A stretch of DNA of 64,000 nt from Macrosoma leucophasiata. Taxonomy: Eukaryota; Arthropoda; Insecta; Lepidoptera; Hedylidae. The stretch's first letter is position 1. Every line of letters starts with the position of its first letter. The position numbers and the translations under genes were made by a program. The notes beneath the pieces were generated by a model, which did no database searches, was not told where the DNA came from, and worked only from the letters and a program-made list of their open reading frames with translations. Positions 9,960 to 20,908 of the stretch are shown piece by piece. The stretch is from contig JAWQUS010000003.1 in the NCBI GenBank assembly GCA_036365455.1, positions 8,824,001 to 8,888,000 on the forward strand, written 5' to 3'.

Positions 9960-10872
9960 ATATTATAAACAGAACAAATATATAATTTTAAAATGGTCAT
10001 AATTAATATAACTAGTTGGCTAATTTTAAAATGCATAATTAATATAACTTGTTGGCTAATTTTAAAAATTCGTTCACCTTTAAGGCTTTTACAATTTAAC
10101 GAGTTACACACAGTCTTAATTCCCTTTTGTAGGAGAAGCCCCGAGGGGCTTACTAGTTTATTAAGTAGATTATGTTGAAAATAGATCGATAGCCAGCACG
10201 AAGCACTTCACGTGTCTAGCATTCGAAGATCCCTTTAAAAAACTCATAAAATCGCATAACTTGGAACATTGTTTAACCTCAGTTGTTACAGTAAATATTA
10301 AACGACATTTCATTACATTGTTTTTCGATCTTAATATGTCTTGAATTCATTCTTGAATTCATCAAATGTATTGGGTTTGCACTAGTTTTTACAACTTGTG
10401 CAAACCCAATTTACAACTTGTTAGTTTATTATGTTTGCATGAAACCCCTTGGCTATTGATGAATTAACTATTTTGCCATAGGTCTCGTTGGCCAACTTAC
10501 CGTCCACGTGCACTGCAAAATTTGTGTTTGCCACCTAAATTCCTTAAAAATTAAAGCCTGGTCTGTAGTAATTTGGGTTGGAGATAAAGCCTGGTTTGAG
10601 GCTCTTAGCTTCCTTGGGGACCGACTTTTAACTCTACGGACCGAACTCTAATGCTTTCGTTTTGGTCTTTTTTCAAATCACCTATTAAAACATTTTGCTG
10701 TTAAGTATATGCCTGTTAAATTGTAGTTAATTCCAGGAAAAAGTAAGGCGATACGATGTTGACAAGATGATGTCATAATAGAAAGTTAAACGAAAGTATT
10801 AGACTTAGGCGGCTGGCCCTCTGGACTCGCTACTCAAAACGACATTTTTAAATAGTAAATTTTATCATATTA
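9960..10872. other. AT-rich unique sequence
   Basis: No gene seen. Holds a short direct repeat (TAATTTTAAAATGCATAATT-like, near 10015-10065) and the inverted repeat at 10370-10410. Confidence 0.4.
10370..10410. repeat. Inverted repeat, 13-bp arms
   Basis: ATTGGGTTTGCAC and GTGCAAACCCAAT separated by 15 nt. Confidence 0.8.
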
Positions 10873-11045
10873 TGATGGTAATGTATGGCCCCGTAATAAC
10901 TATCACAGAGACATGACACCTTAGGTTTCAGGAAAGGCAACGCATCTGCATTTTGATCTCTGGTTTTTATGTAGATGTCTATAGTCATAACTTAACGTCA
11001 ATGAGAGCTGTATGCTTGTTTGTCAACTACCTTCCATTAATAAAA
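10873..11045 (+). repeat. Family A, 3' part
   Basis: Starts in mid-element (ATGGTAATGTATGGCC) and runs through AACGCATCTGCATTTTGA to TGCTTGTTTGTCAACTACC and a short A-run. Confidence 0.7.
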
Positions 11046-11734
11046 TCCCAAAATAGACATGTATACAGGAAAACCTAACACGGGTTTTCTTTCGCGAGAA
11101 TCGTGTATTGAGTTAAGCAGGTGCTGTTGTTATTTATGTACAATAATTTCCTGTGCTGTCACAATTACATAGCTAACACGTAGGGAACAGACGTGAGATC
11201 ATTATTTTTGTCTCAAACGTTGTAAATTATTTATTTGCACGTCTCAGCATTATTTGTGATGTAGTTATGATTTGGCCATACTGAGATACTTACAATTTAA
11301 CCTCAATTTAACCTTTTATACTGAAAATAAAGGTAGCAGCCTTGGTTTTTATTTTTTTTTGAGTAGGTACGTAAAATAAATATATCTATGGTGTACACAT
11401 ACCTGACCACGCATCTTTCAAACCCAAGGTTAGCTTCGTCTATCTGGGTTCTATGTTATAATTAATAGTCGATTTTTTTTCAGAAATGGCAACTCGTCTG
11501 TCCTGATTTCTTGGGTTTGGCTATACCTTTTCACTCTCTTTAAATGTTAACTGTATTTTTATGATATGAATGGGCCCCTCTTGTCATTTCACTTAGGTTT
11601 CTTGCGGCATTCGTTTAAAAACTCGGATATTTCATTACCGATTTATTCGATTTTTTTCCAGGTGAGGAGATATGGCATGATAATCGAGTAATGGCAATCA
11701 AGCCATTCTTATGCGATGGTAGTAGAAATAAAAA

Positions 11735-11830
11735 CGCGGGTTGGGCAGTAGCAGCAATCATGACATATGGGGAAGCTTTTGTCCGGTAGTGGACGTTTTT
11801 CAGCTGAAATGATGATGGTAATGAATAGAA
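11735..11830 (+). pseudogene. RTE-type LINE 3'-terminal fragment
   Basis: Encodes GEAFVR then a stop, followed by TAGTGGACGTTTTTCAGCTG and GAAATGATGATGGTAATGA. This matches the terminal GEAYVQQWT-type tail and ATG-rich 3' end of RTE ORF2 as seen in the deleted RTE copy at 17.8-18.95 kb. Only the last codons and 3' UTR remain. Confidence 0.5.
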
Positions 11831-12860
11831 GATATTTCTATTCTCAATCTCTGTTAATGAAGCCCAAGGATCAGTGAAGGAACGAAATCACTTTGTTCAT
11901 TCATTTTATCCGAGCCATTTTCTTCTTTTTTTGGCGCTGTGAGAATGAAAAGGGCTTGCAATTCAGTTTAGGCGATAACCTATGATTGGATGATGGATTG
12001 AAGGATGTCATGGTACGAAAATATTTCCTGAGATCCTTTCACAAATAGCTGGTTATGGGACCCAGTTGAAACCACCAAATATAGCTAAGCCTATGAATCG
12101 GACTCACTAGACATTCGATTTTTAAAAAGCCGCCATCTAATCGGGTAAACGTGACATCGGTACCCATGAAACTTATAATAATACCCCTTATGCCGTCACT
12201 GGTTAAAAATGCTTGACGTTCGAAGTCCTCACTCCGACAACTTAAATATGGTAACCAAAAGGCTTACATCAAAACCACCATCCAGATGACAAATTAAGCG
12301 GCGGACGGTCGACCTTACGACATAGTTTAATCTTAGGAACACTGAGGCAAATACTCGGACTTAAACATGATAAGCTGGGGTCAACCCAACAATAATCTCG
12401 GTCTACACATATAACATGAGTCTCTAAGTCGGAGTAACATTTAGCACTGTCTAGGTTTGCCAAGATTTGTAGATAAGACCCGTCACGTTGAAATGTGGAA
12501 GAAAATGAAAATGATGAATGGGGATGAAAAAGAATATTACCAAGTGTTTTCCTTATGAATTATTATTTTGGTATTTTTTATTCTTCATGGTGTCATTTAT
12601 TATGTATATTTGTTTTAAATTAGTACTCAAAATTAATTCACACAGGAAAAAGAAAAAAGTTTTAGGTAACCTCTTTTTTTCAGAAATCACGGGAAATGTC
12701 ATTTGCGTAAGTGTAAGTTGCCTAACTTAGTAGTAGATAGTCTAGGGGTAATAGGTCCCTACTGCTACGTTATGGCTCTGTGCTAGTCCCCGGGCGTGGA
12801 AGTAAATTATATTGGATTTTTTCTGTTCACTGCTACTTTTCCTCTCTTATTGGGGACCAG
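11831..12860. other. Unique sequence, no gene seen
   Basis: Mixed-composition DNA without recognised repeats. A 70-codon frame at 12518-12730 is AT-rich and hydrophobic with lysine runs; I see no start context or splice sites that support it. Confidence 0.35.
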
Positions 12861-12861
12861 A

Positions 12862-12965
12862 AACGTAAATTCACGCCTGCAATTCCAAAGGGGTAAAAAG
12901 AGGTAAATGCATGCATTCAAACAAACACCCAACAATTCGCCGGTTACCTTTTGGCCCATGTCCTA
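12862..12965 (-). repeat. Family D SINE, 3' part, antisense
   Basis: ACGTAAATTCACGCCTGCAA, GGTAAATGCATGCATTCAAA and ATTCGCCGGTTACCTTTTGG match the antisense of the family D 3' region (see 56807-57125). Confidence 0.65.
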
Positions 12966-14007
12966 CCCCCTCCACTGAACCTCGGTGATTCTGGCTAATA
13001 TGATTCACTTATGTGTCATGTGAATTATACATGTCAACAATTATGTAACAAGAAATCCGGACATTTTTAGTTAGTTCTTGTTATTTCATCGTCACCAATG
13101 TCAACGACAAAATTATTGAGGTAATTTCTGTATATCAATATTATACAATTTTTAAATTAATAAGTCGATTATGTTTTTGATATAATTGAAATTTAGATAC
13201 TAATTAGTATTTCAGATTGCAAAATTATTAAAATTCTAATCGATACCGATTCATCTGAACACTCAGCGATATTTTGATAATCGCTTTACCTTAATTGGAT
13301 TCAGATATTTCAACGCTCAAGTTATTAATTGAATTCATTATCTGGTTTTGAAAGCTTTTGTGCGATATGTTATTATTACACCTTAAACCTATTATTATGT
13401 TCATTATTTTATAATTGAAATTCTTTAAATATTTATAGTTTTTTTATAGACGTTATTTGTAATAAGTGAGTAGATGTAACGTATTAACGTAACTCAATGC
13501 TTAAACAAAAATAAATGAAAAGGCAAAGAATATATTTTCATGTAGCTTTTCCATCAATATGTCATTGTTACGTATTTCGCGAGACAGCAGTAACCTTACA
13601 TAAATCACTGTTATTAACCGAGTTCAAAAACGAGGAGGTTCTCAATTCGGCCGGTATATTTTTTTTTGTATGTACGCCAACTCTGGCGAGATTTCTGGAC
13701 CGATTTACGTAATTATTTTTTTGTTTGTTTTAAAATATGATGTTGAATTTATTCACTTATGTAGGTACATGGATTTCAAAATTTATTTTTCTGTCGATTG
13801 TCTAATACTGCACCTTCTATTTCCACTATTGACAAATTGCGTTCTATATGTAACAGTATGTAACAGTGTAACTATATGTAATACTTCATCGATTGGTAAA
13901 TATCAAAAACGTCTTCCGTTTTATTTATCCGATCTCGTGAAACCTAATTTTGGTAGATATCATTGTTTTAGTGCTACAAGTATGTAGGTCACAAAACCCG
14001 AAGGTTC
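12966..14007. other. AT-rich unique sequence
   Basis: No recognised repeat or exon. The 105-codon frame at 13670-13987 has no family signature and poor codon character, so I do not call it. Confidence 0.35.
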
Positions 14008-14265
14008 TTTTTATGTAATGTAATTGGCAAACAAGCATGCAGTTCACATTGCTGTTAAGTGATGACTGCAGCCTATAGACGCCAACACAAAGGTCAGAGG
14101 TCAAAATGCAGATGCGTTACCACACCTGAGGCCTAAGGTGTTGCCTCTTATTTGTCAAATACCCTATTGTTTTGTGACAGTATTACAGGGCCATACCTAC
14201 ATGAACATCTAACCGAAACACGTTAGTGCTGAATGCTATCATTTGGTGGTAGATAGATTTAGATA
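14008..14265 (-). repeat. Family A, antisense, 5' end missing
   Basis: GGCAAACAAGCATGCAGTTC through ACCGAAACACGTTAGTGCTG, with a small insertion at the CTCTG region near 14150. Confidence 0.75.
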
Positions 14266-14825
14266 AGGAAACTAATAGGAAGAATCCTTTTCAAAGAGAT
14301 GATATATTTTTGGTAGCGAAAAATATGTGCCGCGTAACTCTATAAATGGGGTATTTGCAGTAACGATTACCTCAATCGCTCAGTACCTTTATGTGAATCA
14401 ATAACGGTGTAGTGAGCAATCGGAGAAGCGCTTCCGCTTCTACGAACTTATTCATTTTTTTTTATTCAGATTGAATGTTCATAAAGTTTCAGAACAATTT
14501 CATCAGGATTATTGGGTATAAAATGATTAATTGAAAATTGTTGATAGTCAAAAGAGCAGCTCACTGTCACAGAGGCAATTACGAGAATACGTTTTTTAAA
14601 AGAAAAAAATAATTACAATGATTGAATATATTTATTATTCATATTGGCGTATCTTACATTTTTTAACAATAAGTCAAGTTTTTCTTACCTATTCACCTTC
14701 AAAAAATGAACTTGTAGCCGAAGATGTAGCACGGTGCCTTAAACAATACATTTGACTTCTAGGTAAAGGTAAGAGGTGGTAGTTTTTTGAATTTTTTTTG
14801 GTCCACCAGCCAGCTCGTGCGGTGC

Positions 14826-14935
14826 GTGACGACCGTTTTAACCGAGGCTTACGGGTTCGTTTACGGTACTGGGACCGAACAAATGTTTGTATGGCCTGCC
14901 CTGAAGATATTTGTTTCGGGTTCACGAGGTTACTC
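14826..14935 (+). repeat. Family J SINE, old copy
   Basis: Box-B-like ACGGGTTCGTTTACGGTACT, then ACAAATGTTTGTATGGCCTG and AGATATTTGTTTCGGGTT, in the order of family J (24832-25029). Confidence 0.5.
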
Positions 14936-14977
14936 CTAGCTCCACTTAAGTTGATACCTATTTTGGGTAGAATAATT

Positions 14978-15022
14978 AGAAGATGTATTATTGATATACT
15001 CGTTATCAATAATACATCTTCT
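14978..15022. repeat. Perfect inverted repeat, 19-bp arms
   Basis: AGAAGATGTATTATTGATA and its exact complement, 7-nt spacer. Not part of a repeat family I recognise. Confidence 0.85.
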
Positions 15023-15349
15023 TCTAAATATTGCTATATCAGACAACTAAGCAATCACAATAATCGCTGCTACAAATGCGTCTATTTTACGTATAAATTT
15101 CAAATTTAATTAATGCACCTTCGGCCCTATATCACAAACTTGTATAATTGAATCTTAACTCAAAACTCGCAATAGTACGGTATATCCTCGGGGAATAAAA
15201 AAATCATTCAAAAAATCGCTTCGCTGTCCTGCTCTAACATAGCTGTAATTTATTAGCCAAAGCAAGGCAGCGGAGCGATTCATTCGCGATCCGATAATAC
15301 CTAATTAACTTATGTAGGTATATTGATCATTTTGGTTATCCTTTTTTTA

Positions 15350-15702
15350 ACTGCCTCGGTAGTGATAGCAGGCCACTACTACTACGCTGAGGTCCTGGGT
15401 TCGATTCCCGGGTAGGGAATTATCAGAGATAATGGTGTAAAGTCCTTTATCTCTAGTTCTATTGGGATTTTTCCATTTTCTGCAAATTTCCCAGTACCTC
15501 GAAGTAATGTGCCCGGAGATGTCAACAGGCTCGCCACCTGTTATGGGCAAAACGTAAACGTACAAAACGTAAACGGCGAATCGTGGGTGTTTGCATGTAT
15601 GCTTGAATGCATGCATTTACAGAGGTAAATTCATGCAATCCCCGAAGGGATAGGCAGAGGCCTACCCCTTCGGGGATTATAGGCGTGAAGTTACGTTGCC
15701 TT
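15350..15702 (+). mobile_element. Family D tRNA-headed SINE with internal inversion
   Basis: tRNA-like head with box B GGGTTCGATTCCCGGG, then TTATCTCTAGTTCTATTGGG, TGTGCCCGGAGATGTCAACA and the 3' block CCTTCGGGGATTATAGGCGT. Just before the 3' block it carries an extra inverted copy of that block, giving two short hairpins in a row (see 15637-15678). Confidence 0.75.
15637..15678. repeat. Inverted repeat inside the SINE
   Basis: 19-bp arms (AATCCCCGAAGGGATAGGC and GCCTACCCCTTCGGGGATT, one mismatch) around AGAG. Immediately upstream, GCATGCATTTAC-AGAG-GTAAATTCATGC forms a second hairpin with the same AGAG spacer. Confidence 0.85.
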
Positions 15703-16597
15703 TTTGGTTATTCCCTCTCTGTTTTGCCTCAGTGCTGGAAAGTATTGTACATTACCATACAACCTGAACTCAATAACGCTAAATATTACCATTTCGAAGG
15801 AACTAAATTTATAACCAATCTAGGTAAAGCCCTAAATAAAATAGTCATGATACTTCTTGGTCATGATGGAACAACTAACCCAACATACGAAACGGATATG
15901 ATTATTAATTAAAGCTTCCAGTTATAATTTAACGACGTTGTGTGGAACCCTTAAGAGGGACAACAATTTTAAAACCCACTAAAGTTCCTAATCTTTGTGA
16001 ACCTTCCGGCGAAATTCATTTCAGTTGGAGATTATAATCGAACCTCGACCTTTTACGATTCAACGTTGTAGCTTTTTCAAGCGTACATTTTCTAAACAAT
16101 TTATGTAGCATGAAACATAACCGGCTTTTATTTCGCATGACGTTTATTATCAAAATTATGGGGTGGGTCAGTTGTGACCTATATTTCACTTAATTTTGTT
16201 GAAAATTATGTTATATTACTAGCTACTTAATTTTTATACTAATCGTAAATATTATTTGCCGTCGTATTTATAATAAGAGAACGTAATTTAAGGTTAACTT
16301 GATATAATTATGGTTTTAACATGATTTTATCAATCTTTTTTAAATATATTTTAATATTTTGTCAGAATTAAGCGTGTTATTTCGATTCCCCTACACAATG
16401 CTCGGCTGCATTATTGTGATAATGCAATCATTTGTCCTATGAAAATTGACAAGCAATTGGTAAAGGCGGCTGATGGCGGTACGAAGTTCGCAGGGTCAGC
16501 TCGCTCGTTATAAAGCTATGAATAATTGGGTATGATGATATTGAATAAGTAGGTAATGATTGACCAAACTAAACTAAAACAAAACACAAAAAAAATT
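15703..16597. other. AT-rich unique sequence, no gene seen
   Basis: No reading frame of note, no repeat family recognised. Confidence 0.35.
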
Positions 16598-16750
16598 ATA
16601 GCCCTGTTATTTCCGACATAGGAGCATAACACCTTAGGAGTGGTAACGCATCTGCATTTTGACCTTGGTTCTTGTGTGGGTGTCTATAGGCTGCAGTCAT
16701 CACTTAACATCAATTTGAACTGCAGGCTTGTTTACTACCTAATAAAAAAT
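16598..16750 (+). repeat. Family A, 3' part
   Basis: TATAGCCCTGTTATTTCCGA to GGCTTGTTTACTACCTAATA plus an A-run; lacks the CTTAGGCCTC duplication step. Confidence 0.75.
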
Positions 16751-17015
16751 ATAAATAAAGACGACCGTTATGTTAAAATTTAATAATTAAGTATCTTTCT
16801 GTGTCATCACCTAACATGTTTTCCTATTCCCTTTTGTTTCGTTTCAGATGCTATCGGGCTGCAGTGCTCTCTTATATTGTAAAAAATTTCTCAATTATTA
16901 ATATAAAAAAGACAATAAGCCTACCTACGTAGCTGAATCCAACAGAGTGGTCACGGGGCAAACTATGCTACAACATTAATCGCATCCATGCCACTGGCCC
17001 AGTTGTCCGTTGCAG

Positions 17016-17163
17016 AGGAAGATTGTGGTTTTCAATCATTTATATTATGAACAAGATTTAAAGCGGTATTACATCGCAAACATTGCCAATTATGCACCGA
17101 GTACTGGGAATGTCGTGTTTAAAACTTTTTTTGAAGATATTTTAATTCTGGAGAGCAATAAAG
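17016..17163 (+). CDS. Candidate internal exon of an unidentified host gene
   Basis: An open frame reads ...VVFNHLYYEQDLKRYY, then IANIANYAPSTGNVVFK and TFFEDILILESNK, and ends at AAAG followed by the donor GTAATT. Amino-acid composition is balanced and unlike the AT-driven frames around it. The upstream limit is uncertain: the frame is open back to a stop at 16977, and the AG at 17014-17015 (GTTGCAG) is the acceptor I prefer. Spliced across a 76-bp intron (typical insect size, with a TTAAT-type branch region and a TTTCTTTTCAG acceptor) the phase-1 G joins TA to give Val and the frame continues into 17240-17313. No match to a known family comes to mind. Also possible: a decayed gene or retrocopy end. 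A further acceptor-like site at 16848 (TTTCGTTTCAG) may mark an upstream exon, but its frames close quickly. Confidence 0.5.
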
Positions 17164-17239
17164 GTAATTGAAATGTTTAATTTAAAACTCATCGTGCTCA
17201 ACTGTTAATTGTGTGTTTCCTGATTTAATTTCTTTTCAG

Positions 17240-17313
17240 TACCCGTTTATGGTTCTGATACAGAAGAATTTTCAATTGAAGTAATATCGGAAAATAACGT
17301 TGTATTCCTATAA
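17240..17313 (+). CDS. Candidate terminal exon of the same gene
   Basis: After TTTCTTTTCAG the frame reads PVYGSDTEEFSIEVISENN, then VVFL and a TAA stop at 17311-17313. The phase fits the preceding exon exactly. A canonical AATAAA follows 35 bases after the stop. Together the intron size, both splice sites, phase, stop and polyadenylation signal make this the most gene-like stretch in the window outside transposons. The protein family is not recognised. Confidence 0.55.
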
Positions 17314-17348
17314 GTCCAACATTAAGATAAAATGCAAGTAAAAATTAG

Positions 17349-17354
17349 AATAAA
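17349..17354 (+). terminator. Polyadenylation signal AATAAA
   Basis: Canonical hexamer 35 bases past the stop codon of the candidate gene. Confidence 0.5.
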
Positions 17355-17433
17355 TTTCACACCGTTTCACAGCCTAAAAACATCTAGTTACATAATAATT
17401 AAAGATTTCAATGCGGCTTCCTTTCTATTTCTG

Positions 17434-17503
17434 AGGCCTTATAGTTTTTACCTCAGCTCAAAGTAGTGATATACTTTGAGCTGAGGTAAAAACTATAAGG
17501 CCT
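17434..17503. repeat. Perfect inverted repeat, 32-bp arms
   Basis: Arms 17434-17465 and 17472-17503 are exact complements (outer ends AGGCCTTATAG / CTATAAGGCCT) with a 6-nt spacer. Confidence 0.9.
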
Positions 17504-17795
17504 TTATTTGTATGAAGGTAATTAGAGGCTGCAGTATTCACGCAGTATCACTTTTTACTTGTATGATTTTTAAAACGAATAATTTGTCTTTTAACGTTAT
17601 TTAGACTCACGTTGACACAAAATGATAAAAAACATTATTTTAACCTTTAATTTTAGCTAAATAAAAGTATTGAAACTTGAAGGAAAAATTGTTTTCAAAT
17701 TGAAACACGGTAACGCTAAGCATTAATCAGGAAATAAACCAATAGATAAGCAGTAACTTCGTAACTTCGCACCTATTTCAGACAAAGGTAGGTAA

Positions 17796-18950
17796 ATGCA
17801 TGCTACTAATCAGCCTATGGCCGTCCACTGCTGGACGTAAGCCTCTCCTTGAACACGCCAACTACCCCGATATATTTATTTTAAAGAAAAATGTGTTAAT
17901 ACGAAATATTATAAAACAATTATTAAGGGTAAAAGCGACTTCTTTACGATATTCAATAAACTGCAAAGTCTATTATATCGGTTGCCTAACTAGCATAGTT
18001 TGGCAATAGATGGCGCTGCTGCCACCATAAGGCAATGCAATAAATGCAAAGGAAAGATTTGATAAATCGGGCAGGACTTCGGTAGCTCAGTTGGAAGAGC
18101 GGCTGGACTAGATTTTTCTTTAAAATATAGATATTTCACAAAGCATGTGTTAATGCGAAATAATATTATAAAAACTACCCCGATCCTGAGCAGTTCGCAT
18201 CGAACCGACTCCAGCCACTTTTCTTATGTCGTCGCTCCAACGCGCAACAGGTCGTCCTACACTACGTTTACCTAGACGTGGTCTCCATCCAAGCACAAGT
18301 CTGCTCCAGCGCCTATCAGCCCTTCTACAGACGTGACCGGCCCATTGCCACTTCAACTTACTTATCCTGTGAGCTACGTCGGTCACTTTAGTTCTTTGAC
18401 GGATAACCTCATTTCGTATTTTATCTGCCAAAGAGACACCCAGCATAGCTCGCTCCATCGCTCGTTGTGTGACGTTGAACTTATGGACCAGTCTCGCGGT
18501 CAGAGTCCACGTCTCGGCTCCGTATGTTCTGATCAAGTTCCGTAATATAGTCATCCAGTCGTAAAGAGCGTCCGTTATACGTTGCCAAAGTCAATCTTTT
18601 GCGGTAGCCGTTCGACTCCCGGGGATTATTCGCACCCCTCACCCCACCGTTACCGTGGCCGCTACCATGACCAGGAATAGCGGGATTACCGGGAACTGGG
18701 GGCCACTGTCTGGTTTTTTTGCTCATGAGGTTTTGCCAATTAGTCATCACGCTGGGCAGGAGGGTTGATGACCGCAGTTTGGAATCTTTTTACGCTAATG
18801 ATGCTGCTGCCCATCACCGAGTTAAGAATTTTAAGATCCCACACTTAGGATGGTTATACCGCCATCGGTCGGTCGCCAGTATCTCGCCCGTCAATCAGCA
18901 GGGTGTACCACGTGCAGGTGAGGTTGGCAGTTGGGATGTCTAGATGTTTT
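17796..18950 (-). pseudogene. RTE-type LINE with large internal deletion
   Basis: Antisense RTE-like element of about 0.85 kb once the family C insertion is set aside. From its 5' end (near 18950) it has a leader, then a frame at 18750-18560 starting MMTNWQNLMSKKT, with a Gly/Pro-rich stretch and RKRLTLATYNGRSLR, the start of an apurinic-type endonuclease (compare ATWNVRTL). It then jumps, with a frame change near 18550, to LIRTYGAETWTLT, LKWQWAGHVCRRAD and KRSVGRPVARWSDDIRKVAG, the post-RT C-terminal tail. The rest of the endonuclease and the whole RT are missing. Past the family C insertion the frame resumes and ends GEAYVQQWTAIG plus stop. Hence a deletion derivative that could move only in trans. 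Confidence 0.75.
17872..18172 (+). mobile_element. Family C element inserted in the RTE tail
   Basis: 301 bp flanked by the 12-bp direct repeat AACTACCCCGAT (17860-17871 and 18173-18184). Removing it restores the RTE C-terminal frame, so the insertion is genuine. Contains AATTATTAAGGGTAAAAGCG, GGTTGCCTAACTAGCATAGT and a tRNA-like core from 18076 (ACTTCGGTAGCTCAGTTGG) that is truncated after the anticodon region, with the T-arm deleted. Confidence 0.75.
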
Positions 18951-19061
18951 TCCTTACCCCCTTACACCCCAAGTGTATGCTCAAATGCATGCATTCAAGT
19001 GTAAATGCAGACACTCACGCAAAGTTATTTACGAATACGAAAATAATCTACTTCGCGAGTA

Positions 19062-19245
19062 CTTTCAAGTGTTAATTATGTAACAACCCTTAATAATTTA
19101 CTCGACTTAAGTAACAAACTTTTCGCGTTGTGAAACTTTTGGTTTCCTTCCTCGTTCGTTTTCCCGGTAAGCTACTTAACACCTTTATCGTGAACTGTGT
19201 CCTTATGGAGTTTTTTGGTGTTAAATTTAATTTCGCGATTATAAG
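19062..19245 (+). repeat. Local tandem duplication, unit 1
   Basis: CTTTCAAGTGTTAATTATGT, TTAAGTAACAAACTTTTCGC and TTTCCTTCCTCGTTCGTTTT recur in order at 19607-19775, about 545 bp downstream, at roughly 75-80% identity by eye. Not a family seen elsewhere here. Confidence 0.65.
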
Positions 19246-19606
19246 GAAAAGTAGGTACTCTACGAAATTAAAGAAACAAGTTAAACTTATTTACTTCGCT
19301 GGCCTCATTATATATTTGTGAACTTTCATTTTATTTAAATCACAATTACAAATTGTGTTCTGTCATTTAAGTGGCTAATAAACGATAGACGTCTAATTTA
19401 ATGTAATTGTATATAAATCTAAACAAAACAAGACGTTTGCAATATAACTATTCTACCTCTTCAGGGATTTAAGGTGTTAAAATTAAAATTACGTGCGCGT
19501 AGTACATTTCCATCAAACTGCAACACTTTAACCCTTGATTCTACTATTTAGTCACAGAAAGAGGAATTCATTATAAACAAGTACTTTAATAATCTGCTAC
19601 CCATGG

Positions 19607-19775
19607 ACTTTCAAGTGTTAATTATATAACAACGCTAACTAATTAACTCAACTTAAGTAATGAACTTCTCGCGTTGTAAAACTTTTTGTTTCATTCCTCG
19701 TTCATTTTAACACCTCGTATATCCTGAACTGTATGCCTCTGAGTTCTTTAGTGTTCAATTTAACCGCAAATATAA
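19607..19775 (+). repeat. Local tandem duplication, unit 2
   Basis: Diverged partner of 19062-19245; neither copy codes for anything recognisable. Confidence 0.65.
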
Positions 19776-19953
19776 ACTAAAATTATTTATTAGTTGTAAT
19801 ATTGCGATTCTTTCAACTCTTATTTTTACTATATCACGTTTGTTACTATATCAAATACATAAATAATTAATAATTCTATTATTGAAATAAATCTATTTGA
19901 ACGGATTGGTATAAATAAAAACTACAATACAAACAATGACTGGTGACAACAAC

Positions 19954-20006
19954 ACCTATCAGGTGTATTAAACTAAAAATGACTTAGTTTAATACACCTG
20001 ATAGGT
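19954..20006. repeat. Perfect inverted repeat, 22-bp arms (foldback relative)
   Basis: ACCTATCAGGTGTATTAAAC-type arms with a 9-nt spacer. The core TATTAAACTAAAAATGAC, the downstream AAAATCAACCCGAAGTTTCG and GCGAAAACCTAAGAAC (20137-20152) also occur in the foldback at 27243-27516, so this is probably a diverged member of the same family. Confidence 0.7.
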
Positions 20007-20908
20007 TATATAGTATAGTTAGTTATGTAAAATCAACCCGAAGTTTCGTTGGCTTGTAGTTTTGCCTTTAAGTTTCACATAACATATACGAGATACATCC
20101 GTAAAAATTTTATGATTTTCTTTCAATTAATGCAGTTTGCGAAAACCTAAGAACTGTACTCTTATTATGTCTCTGAAATCTATCTTTCATTTCAATTACA
20201 TTAAAATTTTTTCGTTGGCAATGTAGAAATTGAATATTAATTTTAATCATGAATAGGTCCACGCATGTATCTAGTCGACATGAACTGTAAAAATATTACC
20301 TCCTATAAACTATATAAAACTAGACTATTATACTTTTATAAGGAGATATAAGATATATTTGTTTTTTTTATGGAATGATTTCATTGATATGTGTAATATA
20401 ATAATCTATCTTATATGAGTTTCAACCAACAATGGTTAAGATATAAAAAAATATGGATCAAAGAGGAATTATTTTCCAACAAAAGCTTTGGCAAACTAAA
20501 ATCATACGTGACATTATACAGCCGAAACACAAAGTACATAAAGTAAGTGGTATTCCCAACACGCGACCACGATGTAGTTAACGCAAACTTCCGTCCATTT
20601 ATTTTCCTTTCCCTTCAATCTTCTAAATAAAACAAACTATAGCGGACTATAAAGGAGAAATCGTTTACGTTATGACCAACGATTTATATATTGCTTTTGG
20701 TTTTCTGATGATAATGTGATATAATCGATTAAGAATTGTAAAGAAAAATTCATTGCAATTTAACCGGGCAAGTGCATGTTGGGTCACGCACAAGGTTTCG
20801 TTGATATAATATTACTCTAACTTGACTATTAATCGTGTAAGATCTACTTAGCTGTGAAATGTTTGCCATTAACTTCGTTATGTTCTATATTCGTACATCT
20901 ATCTTTAC

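Noticed and set aside
11482..11540. Exon after the strong acceptor TTTTTTTTCAG, frame KWQLVCPDFLGLAIPFHSL
   Set aside because: Frame is short, with no donor, partner exon or polyadenylation signal; AG after a T-run is frequent in AT-rich DNA.
12518..12730. 70-codon hydrophobic frame
   Set aside because: Driven by AT-rich codons and lysine/phenylalanine runs, with no start context or homology.
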